Source: Macrotis lagotis (Eukaryota > Chordata > Mammalia > Peramelemorphia > Peramelidae). From it: a stretch of 64,000 bases of DNA. Under the pieces are notes generated by a model. It was not told the origin of the DNA, did not search any database, and was given only the letters and a program-made list of their open reading frames with translations. The stretch covers positions 159,484,490-159,548,489 of the forward strand of contig NC_133666.1 in the NCBI RefSeq assembly GCF_037893015.1. Reading direction: 5' to 3'. Shown here in pieces: positions 1 through 11,989 of this stretch. A program made the position numbers and the translations under genes. Numbering within the stretch: position 1 is the stretch's first letter; each line of letters opens with the position of its first letter.

Positions 1-467
1 CTCTGTTTTAACCAGGGATAATTCATTCTTCTTTTGACAATCAAGTAGGCCCCTTTCTCCTAGGAAAGCATCATACTGATGCCAAACTTAGTGCAGATAT
101 CTAGTCCAATGAAATTTATAATTCCTGAATTCAAGAAATCCACCAGTCTGCATTACCACTCTTGGGTATCATTTTGTGAATATCTAAACAATTCAAGCAT
201 GACAGAATAGAGTATTATTTAGTCAGTAATGAGATAAATTAAAAAAAAGAGAGAAATTTTATAGTGGTCAATTTCCATTTGTGTTTAATTCTGCTAATAT
301 TTTTTAATCTTTTTAAAATTACTTTATTTTTACATGTAGAAATTTCTGTTTCTAAAAATTTCTTTAGTAGCTCTCATACTGGAACATTGGTTTCATACAT
401 AGCATCACTCAAAAAAACCCTTAATGATTTTTTAAAAAATCCCATTTTATCTATCTTTTTCTTCTTA

Positions 468-611
468 TTTTTTTTGCTAGGCAATGGGATTAAGTGACTT
501 GTCCAAGGTCACACAACTGGGTAATTATTAAGTATCTGAGTCCAAATTTGAACTCAGGTCCTCCTGAATCCAGGGCTGGTGCTCTATCCACTGTGCCACC
601 TAGCTGCTCCC
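468..611 (-). repeat. tRNA-derived SINE (WSINE1-like), copy 1
   Basis: Read on the minus strand it has the usual order: ggagcagctaggtggcacag head, ggagtcagg-like and ttcaaat B-box-like core, taataattacc, and a tail ending in a T-run on the plus strand (468-475). It is diverged, with ctgaatccagggctgg in place of the common text. The plus strand happens to stay open here, which gives a spurious ORF. Confidence 0.9.
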
Positions 612-905
612 TTTATTTATCTTCTATTTGGAAAAAAATAAATTGTCTTGCTTTAGTTCTTGTACAGTCATCATATTTACTGCTTGGGATTATAGAATTT
701 AGAAGTCACAGGGATTGTAGAGACTGCTAAATTCAATTACCTTGTTTTACAGATGAGAAAATGTGGACTATCAGCAACTGCCATAAGATCACTCATGCAG
801 TATGTATTAAAGCTGGAACTTAAAAATAAGTTTGTCCTTTGTTCCTTTTTTCTGGAAATCAGATAAATATTTTATTGACATTTTTTTGTTTTTTCCTTCA
901 GTCAT

Positions 906-1054
906 TTTTTTTATTTTTTTGCAAGGCAAATGGGATTAAGTGGCTTGCCCAAGGCCACAGGGCTAGGTAATTATTAAGTGTCTGAGCTGGATTTGAACCC
1001 AGTTACTCCTGACTCCAGGCGGGTGCTTTACCCACTGCACCACCTAGCTGCCCC
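906..1054 (-). repeat. tRNA-derived SINE (WSINE1-like), copy 1
   Basis: Minus-strand element with T-run tail at the left and ggggcagctaggtggtgcag head at the right. The target-site repeat cttcagtcatt is seen at 896-906 and 1057-1067, which shows insertion by L1-type target-primed reverse transcription. Confidence 0.93.
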
Positions 1055-1921
1055 TTCTTCAGTCATTCTTAATGACTCCTCCTCTTCCTCCAATAAAATC
1101 TTTTCTCAAAGTACAGTTGAGCAAAACAAATAAATCTTGGTCATGTCTTACAACATATGCCTCATTTGGAACATAAATAGTAAACTATATTTATTCTGAC
1201 AGGAAAGGAATGTCTCACCAACAGTTCACTGGAAACAGTCTTGTTTGCCTTTACATTCTGATATAATTGTGTAAAGTAATATCTGACTTCTACTGACTTC
1301 ACTGAGCATCAGTTTATCTAATCTTTCTGTTTCTCTGTAATTTTGATATTAGTAATTTATGATATAATAATATATTGTACTATATGTATATACAGCAATT
1401 TGTTGCCATTCTTCAATTGATGAAAATATATTTTTCTAGTTTTGTGAGACTATTTGCTACCCTTTATGAAGATATGTTAAATACATTTTGGATATTTTTG
1501 AAATGTTGAGTATAAATCAATATAGTTTCTAACTTTTGTGGTACTCTGATGGAATTATAAGTACAATTTAAATTTCTTACTCTGTAATAATAAAGTTGTC
1601 ATACCTAAATAGCTTTAAAATGACAAAAATTCCATTAGTAAGAGATTCATTTTTACAAATGAGGAAATTAAGGCCCAGTTGAATTTTGCCATTTGCTAAT
1701 GTTAAGGTTAGAATTTTCTAGAGTACATATTTTGTGAATGATGTTAGCATCATCTGCTAAAATAGTTCAAAACTTCCTTGGAGTTCACTTTGAAAAAGTT
1801 ACTCCTTTACTAGAATTATTATTAATTTTTTATTATTAGTAGTGATGGTAATAGTGATAGTGGTGATGATAATAGTACTCTAGAAAATAAATTGCCTATA
1901 TGCGAATGTGAAGACGTTTAA

Positions 1922-2033
1922 GAGCCCAAGGTCACACAGGTAGGTAATTATTAAGTGTCTGAGATGGGACATGAACTCAAGTTCTCCTGACTCCAGGCTT
2001 AGTCCTCTATTCACTATAACACCTAACTTCCCC
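1922..2033 (-). repeat. Older partial SINE, copy 1
   Basis: Minus-strand SINE body from the gccttgggc-equivalent to the ctaggtg head, lacking a clear tail. It is more diverged than its neighbours (taacttccc for tagctgccc). Confidence 0.8.
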
Positions 2034-2989
2034 TCCTTTAAAGACATAGACAGTTAATGTTCTAGAGACCCTTCTCTAGGATGGTCTTAAGACTTCCATT
2101 GACATCCGTAACTTTTTGCTACAGGACCAGCTTACTCAGGTTAAGTGTTCCTAGGGAATAGTTTCAATTACTAAGATAATGACTTTGGAGATGAAGCAAG
2201 CTATATGACCGCTCAGTACTTCTAATGCTATTACTCTTCATTTTTTTCTTCTTATTCTCACTAAAGTTTTCTCAAAGTATGTTTATTCACTCTATTATTT
2301 TCATAGGTTATGAAAACAAAATCTATATTCACATATATTGGTGTTTACTAAACTGGAATTTTCTTTGTATTAACTTTAGAAAAATGAACCGGGTTAGTTA
2401 TCATACACATTTCCCAGTATACAGGAAAACTATTTAACTATGTATTTTTTTATTAAAAACAACAAAATCATAAAGAAATGTTTGATATTATTTTACTATA
2501 AATTTTCATTTAGAAAATGTAAGTCCTTACTGGAGACATAAAATTTGAAAAATATTTATAAGGAACGTGTTTCTACTGGGTCTTTTTTTTGTTGGTTTTT
2601 GACTATCTACATTACTAAACCATTTGGATAGAATTCTCTCCGAAACCTATTTTAAAGATGATTCATTTCCTTACAGTTAAAAAGAAACAAGTGTTCATTG
2701 AAACCATGGCATTTAAATAACTTTTGATGTAGTACAAGTACTGGAATAAACAAAATTAAATTTATATCACATCATTGGTTTGTATCTGTATTGACTTGTT
2801 TCAAACTCAAATGATAAACTTCATATACTAATATATTCCTTTTTAATCTCTTATGCAATATACATTATAAAAACTAATCAAATACCAAAGTAACTGGGTA
2901 ATTGAGATTTTTGTTGTCTAGTTGTCTAGAATTTTATTAGAGCTAAAAAAGCAAAGAGGTTATGAGGAAGTTTGGATAGATAAACAGAC

Positions 2990-2991
<2 letters not shown>

Positions 2992-3018
<27 letters not shown>
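2992..3018. repeat. (AT)n microsatellite, copy 1
   Basis: Alternating AT run followed by imperfect gtat/gata text up to the GATA array. It differs slightly in length and following sequence from its partner at 9625-9652. Confidence 0.95.
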
Positions 3019-3026
<8 letters not shown>

Positions 3027-3068
3027 AGATATGTATATATACATGTGTATGTTTGCGTGTGTATACAC

Positions 3069-3069
<1 letters not shown>

Positions 3070-3114
<45 letters not shown>
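3070..3114. repeat. (AGAT)n microsatellite, copy 1
   Basis: Eleven perfect AGAT units by my count, then an imperfect tgatag. The partner in copy 2 has nine units, so the array length differs between copies. Confidence 0.95.
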
Positions 3115-4041
3115 TGATAGATGTTGGAGAGAGAAGTCAGGCACTATCCTAAGTTCTCCTGAATTTCCCTCAGAACTAACATGATTATGAATCAAGTCTC
3201 TAAACACAATTTTGATTGAGAAAACACAGAAAAGGAAGCTAGGAGAAGAACATCTCCCAACAATGTCTTTCTCAGGGGAGTGTGGTAAGCCAGGGACAAA
3301 GAGCAAAGAGCCAGCACAGGGGCAGCAGGGTGAGGCCCAAGGATTAACATAAGAGCAGCCTCAGAATTTTTGGCTGTGTGAACAGCAGGCAGGAGAGCTC
3401 CAGAGGGAGAGTTCCAGCACAGTGGGCAGGAGACTTGGAGAGCGGGGTTAGTCATTGATCTGCTCCTTGGCTGTTCTGTAAGAACACCACAGTTTCAGTG
3501 GAGTCTCCATGTCTCCAGTTGAGTCCAATTCCTGTGGGAGAACTTGACTCCTCTTCCCAGATCAAGCACAGTAACAGCCCCCATCCCCACCCCACACCAG
3601 ACTCAGGTGTGGGCAACAGATCTCTCTTAATAAAATAAGGAGATTACCTGTATAGTGCAAGGATAATCCAGACCTGTGACCACCCACCCCTCCAATTTGC
3701 CCCCAGGTCTAGGGAGTGGGCCAAAATCAAAGTTACAGAAATTCCCCAGAAAGTGTCAGCATCTCCTATTGTAGAACCCACTTGGAGTTACTATGTCCAG
3801 TGAGCAAAGCCTCTAGGGATTTCAAAACCTATGGTCTGTGACCCAGACCCTCCACCAACACAAGATCCTAGGAAAATGAAGAGAAGCTATTTGCTGGGGG
3901 GGGGGGGCATCCATTGAAAACTACTTTGAAGACAAAGATCCGAACTCAGAGAGATTTAGAACTTCTGAGGAGGGTATGAATTGATCTCCAGCACAGAAAG
4001 CCTTCTAAGAAGAGATCAGGAAGGAATTTAAAAATCAATTG

Positions 4042-4190
4042 GAATGTGACTAGGTGGTGAAGTGGAAAACGCATCCTCCCTGGAGTCAGGAGTACTTGAG
4101 TTCAAATGCGGCTTCAGACACCTTAATAATTACTTAGCCGTGTGACATTGGGCAAGCCACTTAACCCCATTTGCATTACAAAAAAATATA
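4042..4190 (+). repeat. SINE inserted in L1 A, copy 1
   Basis: Plus-strand SINE with gtgactaggtggtgaagtgg head and ttgcattacaaaaaaa tail. The direct repeat aaaaatcaattg flanks it at 4030-4041 and 4191-4202, splitting L1 ORF1 sequence. Confidence 0.95.
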
Positions 4191-4216
4191 AAAAATCAAT
4201 TGTAAAAAATGGGAAA

Positions 4217-5094
4217 CTCATGAGAAAAAACACTTTGCTGGTCAATATGGACCAGAAAGGACAATGATCAAAGTTGGAAGCATTGTGGCAAATCTAGGCA
4301 AATCTAGATTATTGGTCGAGTTGTGAGCTCATACAACCTTTCTGGAGAGAAATTTGGAATTATCTCCAAAGGGCAACAAAAATGTACCAACCCTTTGATC
4401 CAGTAATACCAATACTGGGTCTATAAATTGAAGAGATTATGAAAAAGGGGTAAAACATTACTTGTACAAAAATATTAATAGCGACCCTGTAGGTGGTGGC
4501 AAAGAATTGGAAATTAAGTAAATGTCCTTCAACTGGGGAATGGCTTAACAAAACTTCCGTTGTGTGTGTGTGTGTGTGTGTGGTGTGTGTGTGTGTGTGT
4601 GTGTGTGATGGAACACTATTGCTCTATTGGAAACCAGGAGGGATGGGAATTCAGGGAAGCCTGGAAGGATTTGCATGAAGTGCTACAAAACAAGATGAGC
4701 AGAATCAGAAAAACACTGTACAACCTATCAACAACTTGGGGGTGATGATCAGCCTTAATGGACTTGCTCATTCCATCAGTGCAACAATGAGGGACAATTT
4801 GGGGTATCAGTGATGGAGAATATCATCTGTATCTAGAGAAAACACAAAGACCAAAGGCTGTTACTTTTAATTTTAGAAAAAAAAGTTATCTTATTATGAA
4901 ATTCTGCTATCTCTTATACTTTATTTTTATTCCTTAAGGATATGATTTCTCTCTCATCACATTCAACTGAGATAAACATATACCATGGGAGCAATGTAAA
5001 GGACTAATGGAATGCCTTCTTTTGGGGGTGGGGGAGGGAAGGAAAATTAGGGGAAAAATTGTAAATCTCAAAATAAATAAAATCTTAAAAAAAA
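4217..5094 (+). mobile_element. 5'-truncated L1 3' end nested in L1 A, copy 1
   Basis: The sequence starts in the ORF2 C-terminal region (gaccagaaaggacaatgatc) and ends with the L1 3' UTR and tail (ctcaaaataaataaaatctt plus A-run). The L1 ORF1 text aaaaaatgggaaa occurs on both sides (4204-4216 and 5102-5114), which is the target-site repeat. The repeat can be extended leftward (atcaattg / atcattgg), so it overlaps the SINE's own target. A TG microsatellite has grown inside it at 4559-4607. Confidence 0.92.
4559..4607. repeat. (TG)n microsatellite inside L1 3' end, copy 1
   Basis: TG array with one GG interruption near 4582. Copy 2 has a pure array. In the paralogous L1 3' end near 25.69 kb the same spot reads atatgtatatcatggaac, so the array expanded from a short purine/pyrimidine stretch. 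Confidence 0.95.
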
Positions 5095-6314
5095 TCATTG
5101 GAAAAAATGGGAAAGGAAACAAGAGAAAACTAATAACTTTGCAAGAGATAATTAGCATTTTGCAACAAGAAAAACAAAGCCTTTGAAAATACAATAGGAC
5201 AAGTTCAAAAAACTAATTCTCTCAAAACCACAATTGGGCAGATTGAAAACTCTTTCAAAAATAGAATTGGCCAAATGGAAAAGGAAGTTGAAGAAAGTAA
5301 ATGAAAATTCTTTTCTAAAAAAACACAGAATAGGATTTGTGGAAACTAATGACTTCATGAAACAACAATAATGTTTAACAACCTTATTAACCTTATAACA
5401 ACATTAAAATTATAACAACAATCTGTTAAACAAAACAAAAAAATAAAAAACAGAAGAAAATGAAAAATACCTCTTTGACAAAACTATAGACCTAGGGAAC
5501 AGATCCAGAAGAGACAAGTTTAAAAATTATTGGACTTCCTGAAAAACGCTTAGGGTAAAAAATAACCTGGGCTCACTATTTCAGGATTTACTGATGGTAC
5601 ATTGGCCTGGTATCATAGAACCAGAGGGCAAAACAGTTAGTGAAAGTATACATCGATCAGCCTCCTGAAAGAGATTCCAAAATGAAAACACCAAGGAATA
5701 TTGTGACCAAATTCTAGAACTATCAGATAAAAGGTAAAATTCTGTAAGCTGCCAGAAAGAAACAACTTAAATATACCAAGGAGTCACAAAGAAGGATTAC
5801 AGATGATCTGTCTGCATCAACATTAAAGGATCAATGGGTCTGGAATGAAATATTCCAAAGAGCAAGAAAGCTTGTAATACAGCCAAGAATCACTATCTGG
5901 CAAAACCGAACCTTCTCTTCCAGGGGGAAAGATGGATCTTCAATGAAATAGGAGACTTCCAATTTTTTGTGATGAAAAGACCAGAGATAAATAGAAAATT
6001 TGGACTTCAAACAGGAGGCTCAAGAGACACATGAAAAAATTTAAAAGGGAAAAGAAAAGAAACTGCTATACAATAAGATGAAGTTGGCTATATCTGCTCC
6101 TGGCAGAAAATTCTTATAACTCTTGAGAACTGTAACTCTTAGAGAGAATATACTTAGCCAGAAGTATTGGACACTCAAGATGTCTGCGATTTTGATAGAA
6201 TGATTTAAAAAACAATATCTCCTTAAATTTGGCAGGGACAGTAAAGAGATGGGAGGATGGAGGAGATGGGATGAGGTAAATCACATTACAGGAAGAGATA
6301 CAAAGGACCTATTG

Positions 6315-6629
6315 TATTTTCCCACTTACCTAATTGTATAGACTATTGTAAAGCAGGTACTACATAAATCTAAGCAATGTCCTATTATTTCCTTTAATAA
6401 GTAAGGAAAATAAGACTGAAGGATATTAAATGACTTGTTGAGCACCTAAAATTAAGGGATAGAAACAATTGAATCCAATTCTTCTGAATCTCAGGCTCTA
6501 GATTTTTTATTTTTACTTTTTGAGACTGGTTCTCCAAATTTTGCCAAGTCTGGAAGTTCAGCAGTCACTCAACAACTATTCCCAAATCCAAAACCACTAC
6601 TGATTGATTGGTTCAGGAGCTTTGACATA
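6315..6629. other. Linker between duplication copies
   Basis: These 315 bases are present once in the window. The left edge is the duplication junction (ctattg then tattttccc). They include MIR-like text: a cctattatttcctttaataag stretch, atgacttg, and attgaatccaattcttctgaatctcaggctcta, read as a minus-strand SINE relic. They are probably the left part of the duplicated unit, with a counterpart just before the window start. Confidence 0.6.
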
Positions 6630-7097
6630 CTCTGTTTTAACCAGGGATAATTCATTCTTCTTTTGACAATCAAGTAGGCCCCTTTCTCCTAGGAAAGCAT
6701 CATACTGATGCCAAACTTAGTGCAGATATCTAGTCCAATGAAATTTATAATTCCTGAATTCAAGAAATCCACCAGTCTGCATTACCACTCTTGGGTATCA
6801 TTTTGTGAATATCTAAACAATTCAAGCATGACAGAATAGAGTATTATTTAGTCAGTAATGAGATAAATTAAAAAAAAGAGAGAAATTTTATAGTGGTCAA
6901 TTTCCATTTGTGTTTTAATTCTGCTAATTTTTTTAATCTTTTTAAAATTACTTTTATTTTTACATGTAGAAATTTCTGTTTCTAAAAATTTCTTTAGTAG
7001 CTCTCATACTGGGAACATTGGTTTCATACATAGCATCACTCAAAAAAACCCTTAATGATTTTTTAAAAAATCCCATTTTATCTATCTTTTTCTTCTT

Positions 7098-7242
7098 ATT
7101 TTTTTTGCTAGGCAATGGGATTAAGTGACTTGTCCAAGGTCACACAACTGGGTAATTATTAAGTATCTGAGTCCAAATTTGAACTCAGGTCCTCCTGAAT
7201 CCAGGGCTGGTGCTCTATCCACTGTGCCACCTAGCTGCTCCC
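7098..7242 (-). repeat. tRNA-derived SINE, copy 2 of 468-611
   Basis: Same insertion as 468-611, carried along by the large duplication. It is nearly identical and shares the same flanks. Confidence 0.9.
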
Positions 7243-7537
7243 TTTATTTATCTTCTATTTGGAAAAAAATAAACTGTCTTGCTTTAGTTCTTGTACAGTC
7301 ATCATATTTACTGCTTGGGATTATAGAATTTAGAAGTCACAGGGATTGTAGAGACTGCTAAATTCAATTACCTTGTTTTACAGATGAGAAAATGTGGACT
7401 ATCAGCAACTGCCATAAGATCACTCATGCAGTATGTATTAAAGCTGGAACTTAAAAATAAGTTTGTCCTTTGTTCCTTTTTTCTGGAAATCAGATAAATA
7501 TTTTATTGACATTTTTTTGTTTTTTTCCTTCAGTCAT

Positions 7538-7685
7538 TTTTTTTATTTTTTTGCAAGGCAAATGGGATTAAGTGGCTTGCCAAGGCCACAGGGCTAGGTA
7601 ATTATTAAGTGTCTGAGCTGGATTTGAACCCAGTTACTCCTGACTCCAGGCGGGTGCTTTACCCACTGCACCACCTAGCTGCCCC
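7538..7685 (-). repeat. tRNA-derived SINE, copy 2 of 906-1054
   Basis: Same insertion as 906-1054, with the cttcagtcatt target-site repeat again on both sides. It has lost one C in cttgccaagg and gained one in ccccttcc compared with copy 1. Confidence 0.92.
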
Positions 7686-8556
7686 TTCCTTCAGTCATTC
7701 TTAATGACTCCTCCTCTTCCTCCAATAAAATCTTTTCTCAAAGTACAGTTGAGCAAAACAAATAAATCTTGGTCATGTCTTACAACATATGCCTCATTTG
7801 GAACATAAATAGTAAACTATATTTATTCTGACAGGAAAGGAATGTCTCACCAACAGTTCACTGGAAACAGTCTTGTTTGCCTTTACATTCTGAATATAAT
7901 TGTGTAAAGTAATATCTGACTTCTACTGACTTCACTGAGCATCAGTTTATCTAATCTTTCTGTTTCTCTCTAATTTTGATATTAGTAATTTATGAATATA
8001 ATAATATATTGTACTATATGTATATACAGCAATTTGTTGCCATTCTTCAATTGATTGAAAATATATTTTTCTAGTTTTGTGAGACTATTTGCTACCCTTT
8101 ATGAAGATATGCTAAATACATTTTGGATATTTTTGAAATGTTGAGTATAAATCAATATAGTTTCTAACTTTTGTGGTACTCTGATGGAATTATAAGTACA
8201 ATTTAAATTTCTTACTCTGTAATAATAAAGTTGTCATACCTAAATAGCTTTAAAATGACAAAAATTCCATTAGTAAGAGATTCATTTTTACAAATGAGGA
8301 AATTAAGGCCCAGTTGAATTTTGCCATTTGCTAATGTTAAGGTTAGAATTTTCTAGAGTACATATTTTGTGAATGATGTTAGCATCATCTGCTAAAATAG
8401 TTCAAAACTTCCTTGGAGTTCACTTTGAAAAAGTTACTCCTTTACTAGAATTATTATTAATTTTTTATTATTAGTAGTGATGGTAATAGTGATAGTGGTG
8501 ATGATAATAGTACTCTAGAAAATAAATTGCCTATATGCGAATGTGAAGACGTTTTA

Positions 8557-8670
8557 AGAGCCCAAGGTCACACAGGTAGGTAATTATTAAGTGTCTGAGA
8601 TGGGGACATGAACTCAAGTTCTCCTGACTCCAGGCTTAGTCCTCTATTCACTATAACACCTAACTTCCCC
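8557..8670 (-). repeat. Older partial SINE, copy 2 of 1922-2033
   Basis: Same diverged fragment as in copy 1, with one extra T before it (gttttaagag) and one extra G (gatggggac). Confidence 0.8.
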
Positions 8671-9623
8671 TCCTTTAAAGACATAGACAGTTAATGTTCT
8701 AGAGACCCTTCTCTAGGATGGTCTTAAGACTTCCATTGACATCCTTAACTTTTTGCTACAGGACCAGCTTACTCAGGTTAAGTGTTCCTAGGGAATAGTT
8801 TCAATTACTAAGATAATGACTTTGGAGATGAAGCAAGCTATATGACCGCTCAGTACTTCTAATGCTATTACTCTTCATTTTTTCTTCTTATTCTCACTAA
8901 AGTTTTCTCAAAGTATGTTTATTCACTCTATTATTTTCATAGGTTATGAAAACAAAATCTATATTCACATATATTGGTGTTTACTAAACTGGATTTTCTT
9001 TGTATTAACTTTAGAAAAATGAACCGGGTTAGTTATCATACACATTTCCCAGTATACAGGAAAACTATTTAACTATGTATTTTTTTATTAAAAACAACAA
9101 AATCATAAAGAAATGTTTGATATTATTTTACTATAAATTTTCATTTAGAAAATGTAAGTCCTTACTGAGACATAAAATTTGAAAAATATTTATAAGGAAC
9201 GTGTTTCTACTGGGTCTTTTTTTTGTTGGTTTTTGACTATCTACATTACTAAACCATTTGGATAGAATTCTCTCCGAAACCTATTTTAAAGATGATTCAT
9301 TTCCTTACAGTTAAAAAGAAACAAGTGTTCATTGAAACCATGGCATTTAAATAACTTTTGATGTAGTACAAGTACTGGAATAAACAAAATTAAATTTATA
9401 TCACTTCATTGGTTTGTATCTGTATTGACTTGTTTCAAACTCAAATGATAAACTTCATATACTAATATATTCCTTTTTAATCTCTTATGCAATATACATT
9501 ATAAAAACTAATCAAATACCAAAGTAACTGGGTAATTGAGATTTTTGTTGTCTAGTTGTCTAGAATTTTATTAGAGCTAAAAAAGCAAAGAGGTTATGAG
9601 GAAGTTTGGATAGATAAACAGAC

Positions 9624-9624
<1 letters not shown>

Positions 9625-9652
<28 letters not shown>
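9625..9652. repeat. (AT)n microsatellite, copy 2
   Basis: Partner of 2992-3018. The text after it carries an extra atgt unit relative to copy 1. Confidence 0.95.
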
Positions 9653-9658
<6 letters not shown>

Positions 9659-9708
9659 GTATGTATAGATATGTATATATACATGTGTATGTTTGCGTGT
9701 GTATACAC

Positions 9709-9709
<1 letters not shown>

Positions 9710-9746
<37 letters not shown>
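9710..9746. repeat. (AGAT)n microsatellite, copy 2
   Basis: Nine AGAT units against eleven in copy 1. This is the largest single length change I see between the copies. Confidence 0.95.
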
Positions 9747-10673
9747 TGATAGATGTTGGAGAGAGAAGTCAGGCACTATCCTAAGTTCTCCTGAATTTCC
9801 CTCAGAACTAACATGATTATGAATCAAGTCTCTAAACACAATTTTGATTGAGAAAAACACAGAAAAGGAAGCTAGGAGAAGAACATCTCCCAACAATGTC
9901 TTTCTCAGGGGAGTGTGGTAAGCCAGGGACAAAGAGCAAAGAGCCAGCACAGGGGCAGCAGGGTGAGGCCCAAGGATTAACATAAGAGCAGCCTCAGAAT
10001 TTTTGGCTGTGTGAACAGCAGGCAGGAGAGCTCCAGAGGGAGAGTTCCAGCACAGTGGGCAGGAGACTTGGAGAGCGGGGTTAGTCATTGATCTGCTCCT
10101 TGGCTGTTCTGTAAGAACACCACAGTTTCAGTGGAGTCTCCATGTCTCCAGTTGAGTCCAATTCCTGTGGGAGAACTTGACTCCTCTTCCCAGATCAAGC
10201 ACAGTAACAGCCCCCATCCCCACCCCACACCAGACTCAGGTGTGGGCAACAGATCTCTCTTAATAAAATAAGGAGATTACCTGTATAGTGCAAGGATAAT
10301 CCAGACCTGTGGCCACCCACCCCTCCAATTTGCCCCCAGGTCTAGGGAGTGGGCCAAAATCAAAGTTACAGAAATTCCCCAGAAAGTGTCAGCATCTCCT
10401 ATTGTAGAACCCACTTGGAGTTACTATGTCCAGTGAGCAAAGCCTCTAGGGATTTCAAAACCTATGGTCTGTGACCCAGACCCTCCACCAACACAAGATC
10501 CTAGGAAAATGAAGAGAAGCTATTTGCTGGGGGGGGGGGCATCCATTGAAAACTACTTTGAAGACAAAGATCTGAACTCAGAGAGATTTAGAACTTCTGA
10601 GGAGGGTATGAATTGATCTCCAGCACAGAAAGCCTTCTAAGAAGAGATCAGGAAGGAATTTAAAAATCAATTG

Positions 10674-10821
10674 GAATGTGACTAGGTGGTGAAGTGGAAA
10701 ACGCATCCTCCCTGGAGTCAGGAGTACTTGAGTTCAAATGCGGCTTCAGACACTTAATAATTACTTAGCCGTGTGACATTGGGCAAGCCACTTAACCCCA
10801 TTTGCATTACAAAAAAATATA
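10674..10821 (+). repeat. SINE inserted in L1 A, copy 2
   Basis: Same insertion as 4042-4190, flanked by aaaaatcaattg at 10662-10673 and 10822-10833. It has one C fewer in cagacacttaataatt than copy 1. Confidence 0.95.
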
Positions 10822-10847
10822 AAAAATCAATTGTAAAAAATGGGAAA

Positions 10848-11182
10848 CTCATGAGAAAAAACACTTTGCTGGTAAATATGACCAGAAAGGACAATGATCA
10901 AAGTTGGAAGCATTGTGGCAAATCTAGGCAAATCTAGATTATTGGTCGAGTTGTGAGCTCATACAACCTTTCTGGAGAGAAATTTGGAATTATCTCCAAA
11001 GGGCAACAAAAATGTACCAACCCTTTGATCCAGTAATACCAATACTGGGTCTATAAAATTGAAGAGATTATGAAAAAGGGTAAAACATTACTTCTACAAA
11101 AATATTAATAGCGACCCTGTAGGTGGTGGCAAAGAATTGGAAATTAAGTAAATGTCCTTCAACTGGGGAATGGCTTAACAAA

Positions 11183-11233
<51 letters not shown>

Positions 11234-11713
11234 TGGAACACTATTGCTCTATTGGAAACCAGGAGGGATGGGAATTCAGGGAAGCCTGGAAGGATTTGCA
11301 TGAAGTGCTACAAAACAAGATGAGCAGAATCAGAAAAACACTGTACAACCTATCAACAACTTGGGGGTGATGATCAGCCTTAATGGACTTGCTCATTCCA
11401 TCAGTGCAACAATGAGGGACAATTTGGGGTATCAGTGATGGAGAATATCATCTGTATCTAGAGAAAACAAAGACCAAAGGCTGTTACTTTTAATTTAGAA
11501 AAAAAAGTTATCTTATTATGAAATTCTGCTATCTCTTATACTTTATTTTTATTCCTTAAGGATATGATTTCTCTCTCATCACATTCAACTGAGATAAACA
11601 TATACCATGGGAGCAATGTAAAGACTAATGGAATGCCTTCTTTTGGGGTGGGGGAGGGAAGGAAAATTAGGGGAAAAATTGTAAATCTCAAAATAAATAA
11701 AATCTTAAAAAAA
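10848..11713 (+). mobile_element. 5'-truncated L1 3' end nested in L1 A, copy 2
   Basis: Same nested insertion as 4217-5094: ORF2 C-terminal codons, 3' UTR and A-tail (aaataaataaaatctt). It is flanked by aaaaaatgggaaa and carries a TG array at 11188-11232. An open frame from about 11,564 runs out of this 3' UTR into host ORF1 by chance. Confidence 0.92.
11188..11232. repeat. (TG)n microsatellite, copy 2
   Basis: Uninterrupted TG array, whereas copy 1 has a GG interruption. Confidence 0.95.
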
Positions 11714-11989
11714 TCATTTGGAAAAAATGGGAAAGGAAACAAGAGAAAACTAATAACTTTGCAAGAGATAATTAGCATTTTGCAACAAGAAAACAAAGCC
11801 TTTGAAAATACAATAGGACAAGTTCAAAAAACTAATTCTCTCAAAACCACAATTGGGCAGATTGAAAACTCTTTCAAAAATAGATTTGGCCAAATGGAAA
11901 AGGAGTTGAAGAAAGTAAATGAAAATTCTTTTCTAAAAAAACACAGAATAGGATTTGTGGAAACTAATGACTTCATGAAACAACAATAA
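11714..11989 (+). pseudogene. L1 ORF1 coiled-coil fragment (copy 2)
   Basis: The readable frame covers the coiled-coil part of L1 ORF1p, the RNA-binding trimer protein. It has heptad-like text such as ILQQENKAFENTIGQVQK and IENSFKNRFGQMEKELKKV, and then stops at FMKQQ. The same block occurs on the minus strand at 52645-52983 with matching words (MENSFKNRIDQLEKEL), which confirms the family. In copy 1 the frame is broken by an extra A (gaaaaacaaagcc) and an extra base (ggaagttgaag). The frame's upstream part is nested L1 3' UTR, so the true ORF1 start is not preserved. Confidence 0.88.

Larger units (their letters stand above)
1..6314. repeat. Large duplication, copy 1 (starts before the window)
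   Basis: Positions 1-6314 read almost base for base as 6630-12929. The match starts at the first base of the window, so the true left end lies outside. It stops after gacctattg at 6314, where copy 2 continues with caatagagagg and copy 1 switches to tattttcccac. Copy 1 contains three minus-strand SINEs, one plus-strand SINE, AT, GATA and TG microsatellites, L1 5' UTR and ORF1 sequence and a nested L1 3' end. Differences from copy 2 are mostly single-base gains or losses in short homopolymers, with about a dozen substitutions by eye. It may be a real recent tandem duplication or a false duplication from assembly. Confidence 0.95.
3121..6314 (+). mobile_element. L1 element A, copy 1: 5' UTR and ORF1, cut by duplication edge
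   Basis: The start matches the 5' end of the minus-strand L1 at 53.77 kb (ggagagagaagtcaggcacta against agagagaagacaggcacta). GC-richer 5' UTR runs to about 3970 and includes a G-run at 3898-3908. ORF1 text follows, interrupted by a SINE (4042-4190) and by a nested L1 3' end (about 4217-5094). The coiled-coil coding part resumes at about 5100 and the RNA-binding part lies near 5500-5950. Several single-base insertions break the ORF1 frame relative to copy 2. The element stops at 6314 because the duplication ends there, not because the L1 does. Confidence 0.9.

Noticed and set aside
494..730. 78-codon ORF conserved at 494-730 and 7125-7361
   Set aside because: It is antisense SINE plus flank. 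It is conserved only because the whole 6.6-kb segment is duplicated.
3192..3455. Minus-strand ORFs over the L1 5' UTR (also 9594-10088)
   Set aside because: They are antisense to the GC-richer L1 5' UTR, with no known protein. The GATA array adds an Ile-Tyr-Leu-Ser repeat tail.
11068..11301. His-Thr and Cys-Val repeat ORFs over TG arrays, also 4493-4745 and 11188-11370
   Set aside because: They result from a TG microsatellite grown inside an L1 3' end and do not encode a gene.
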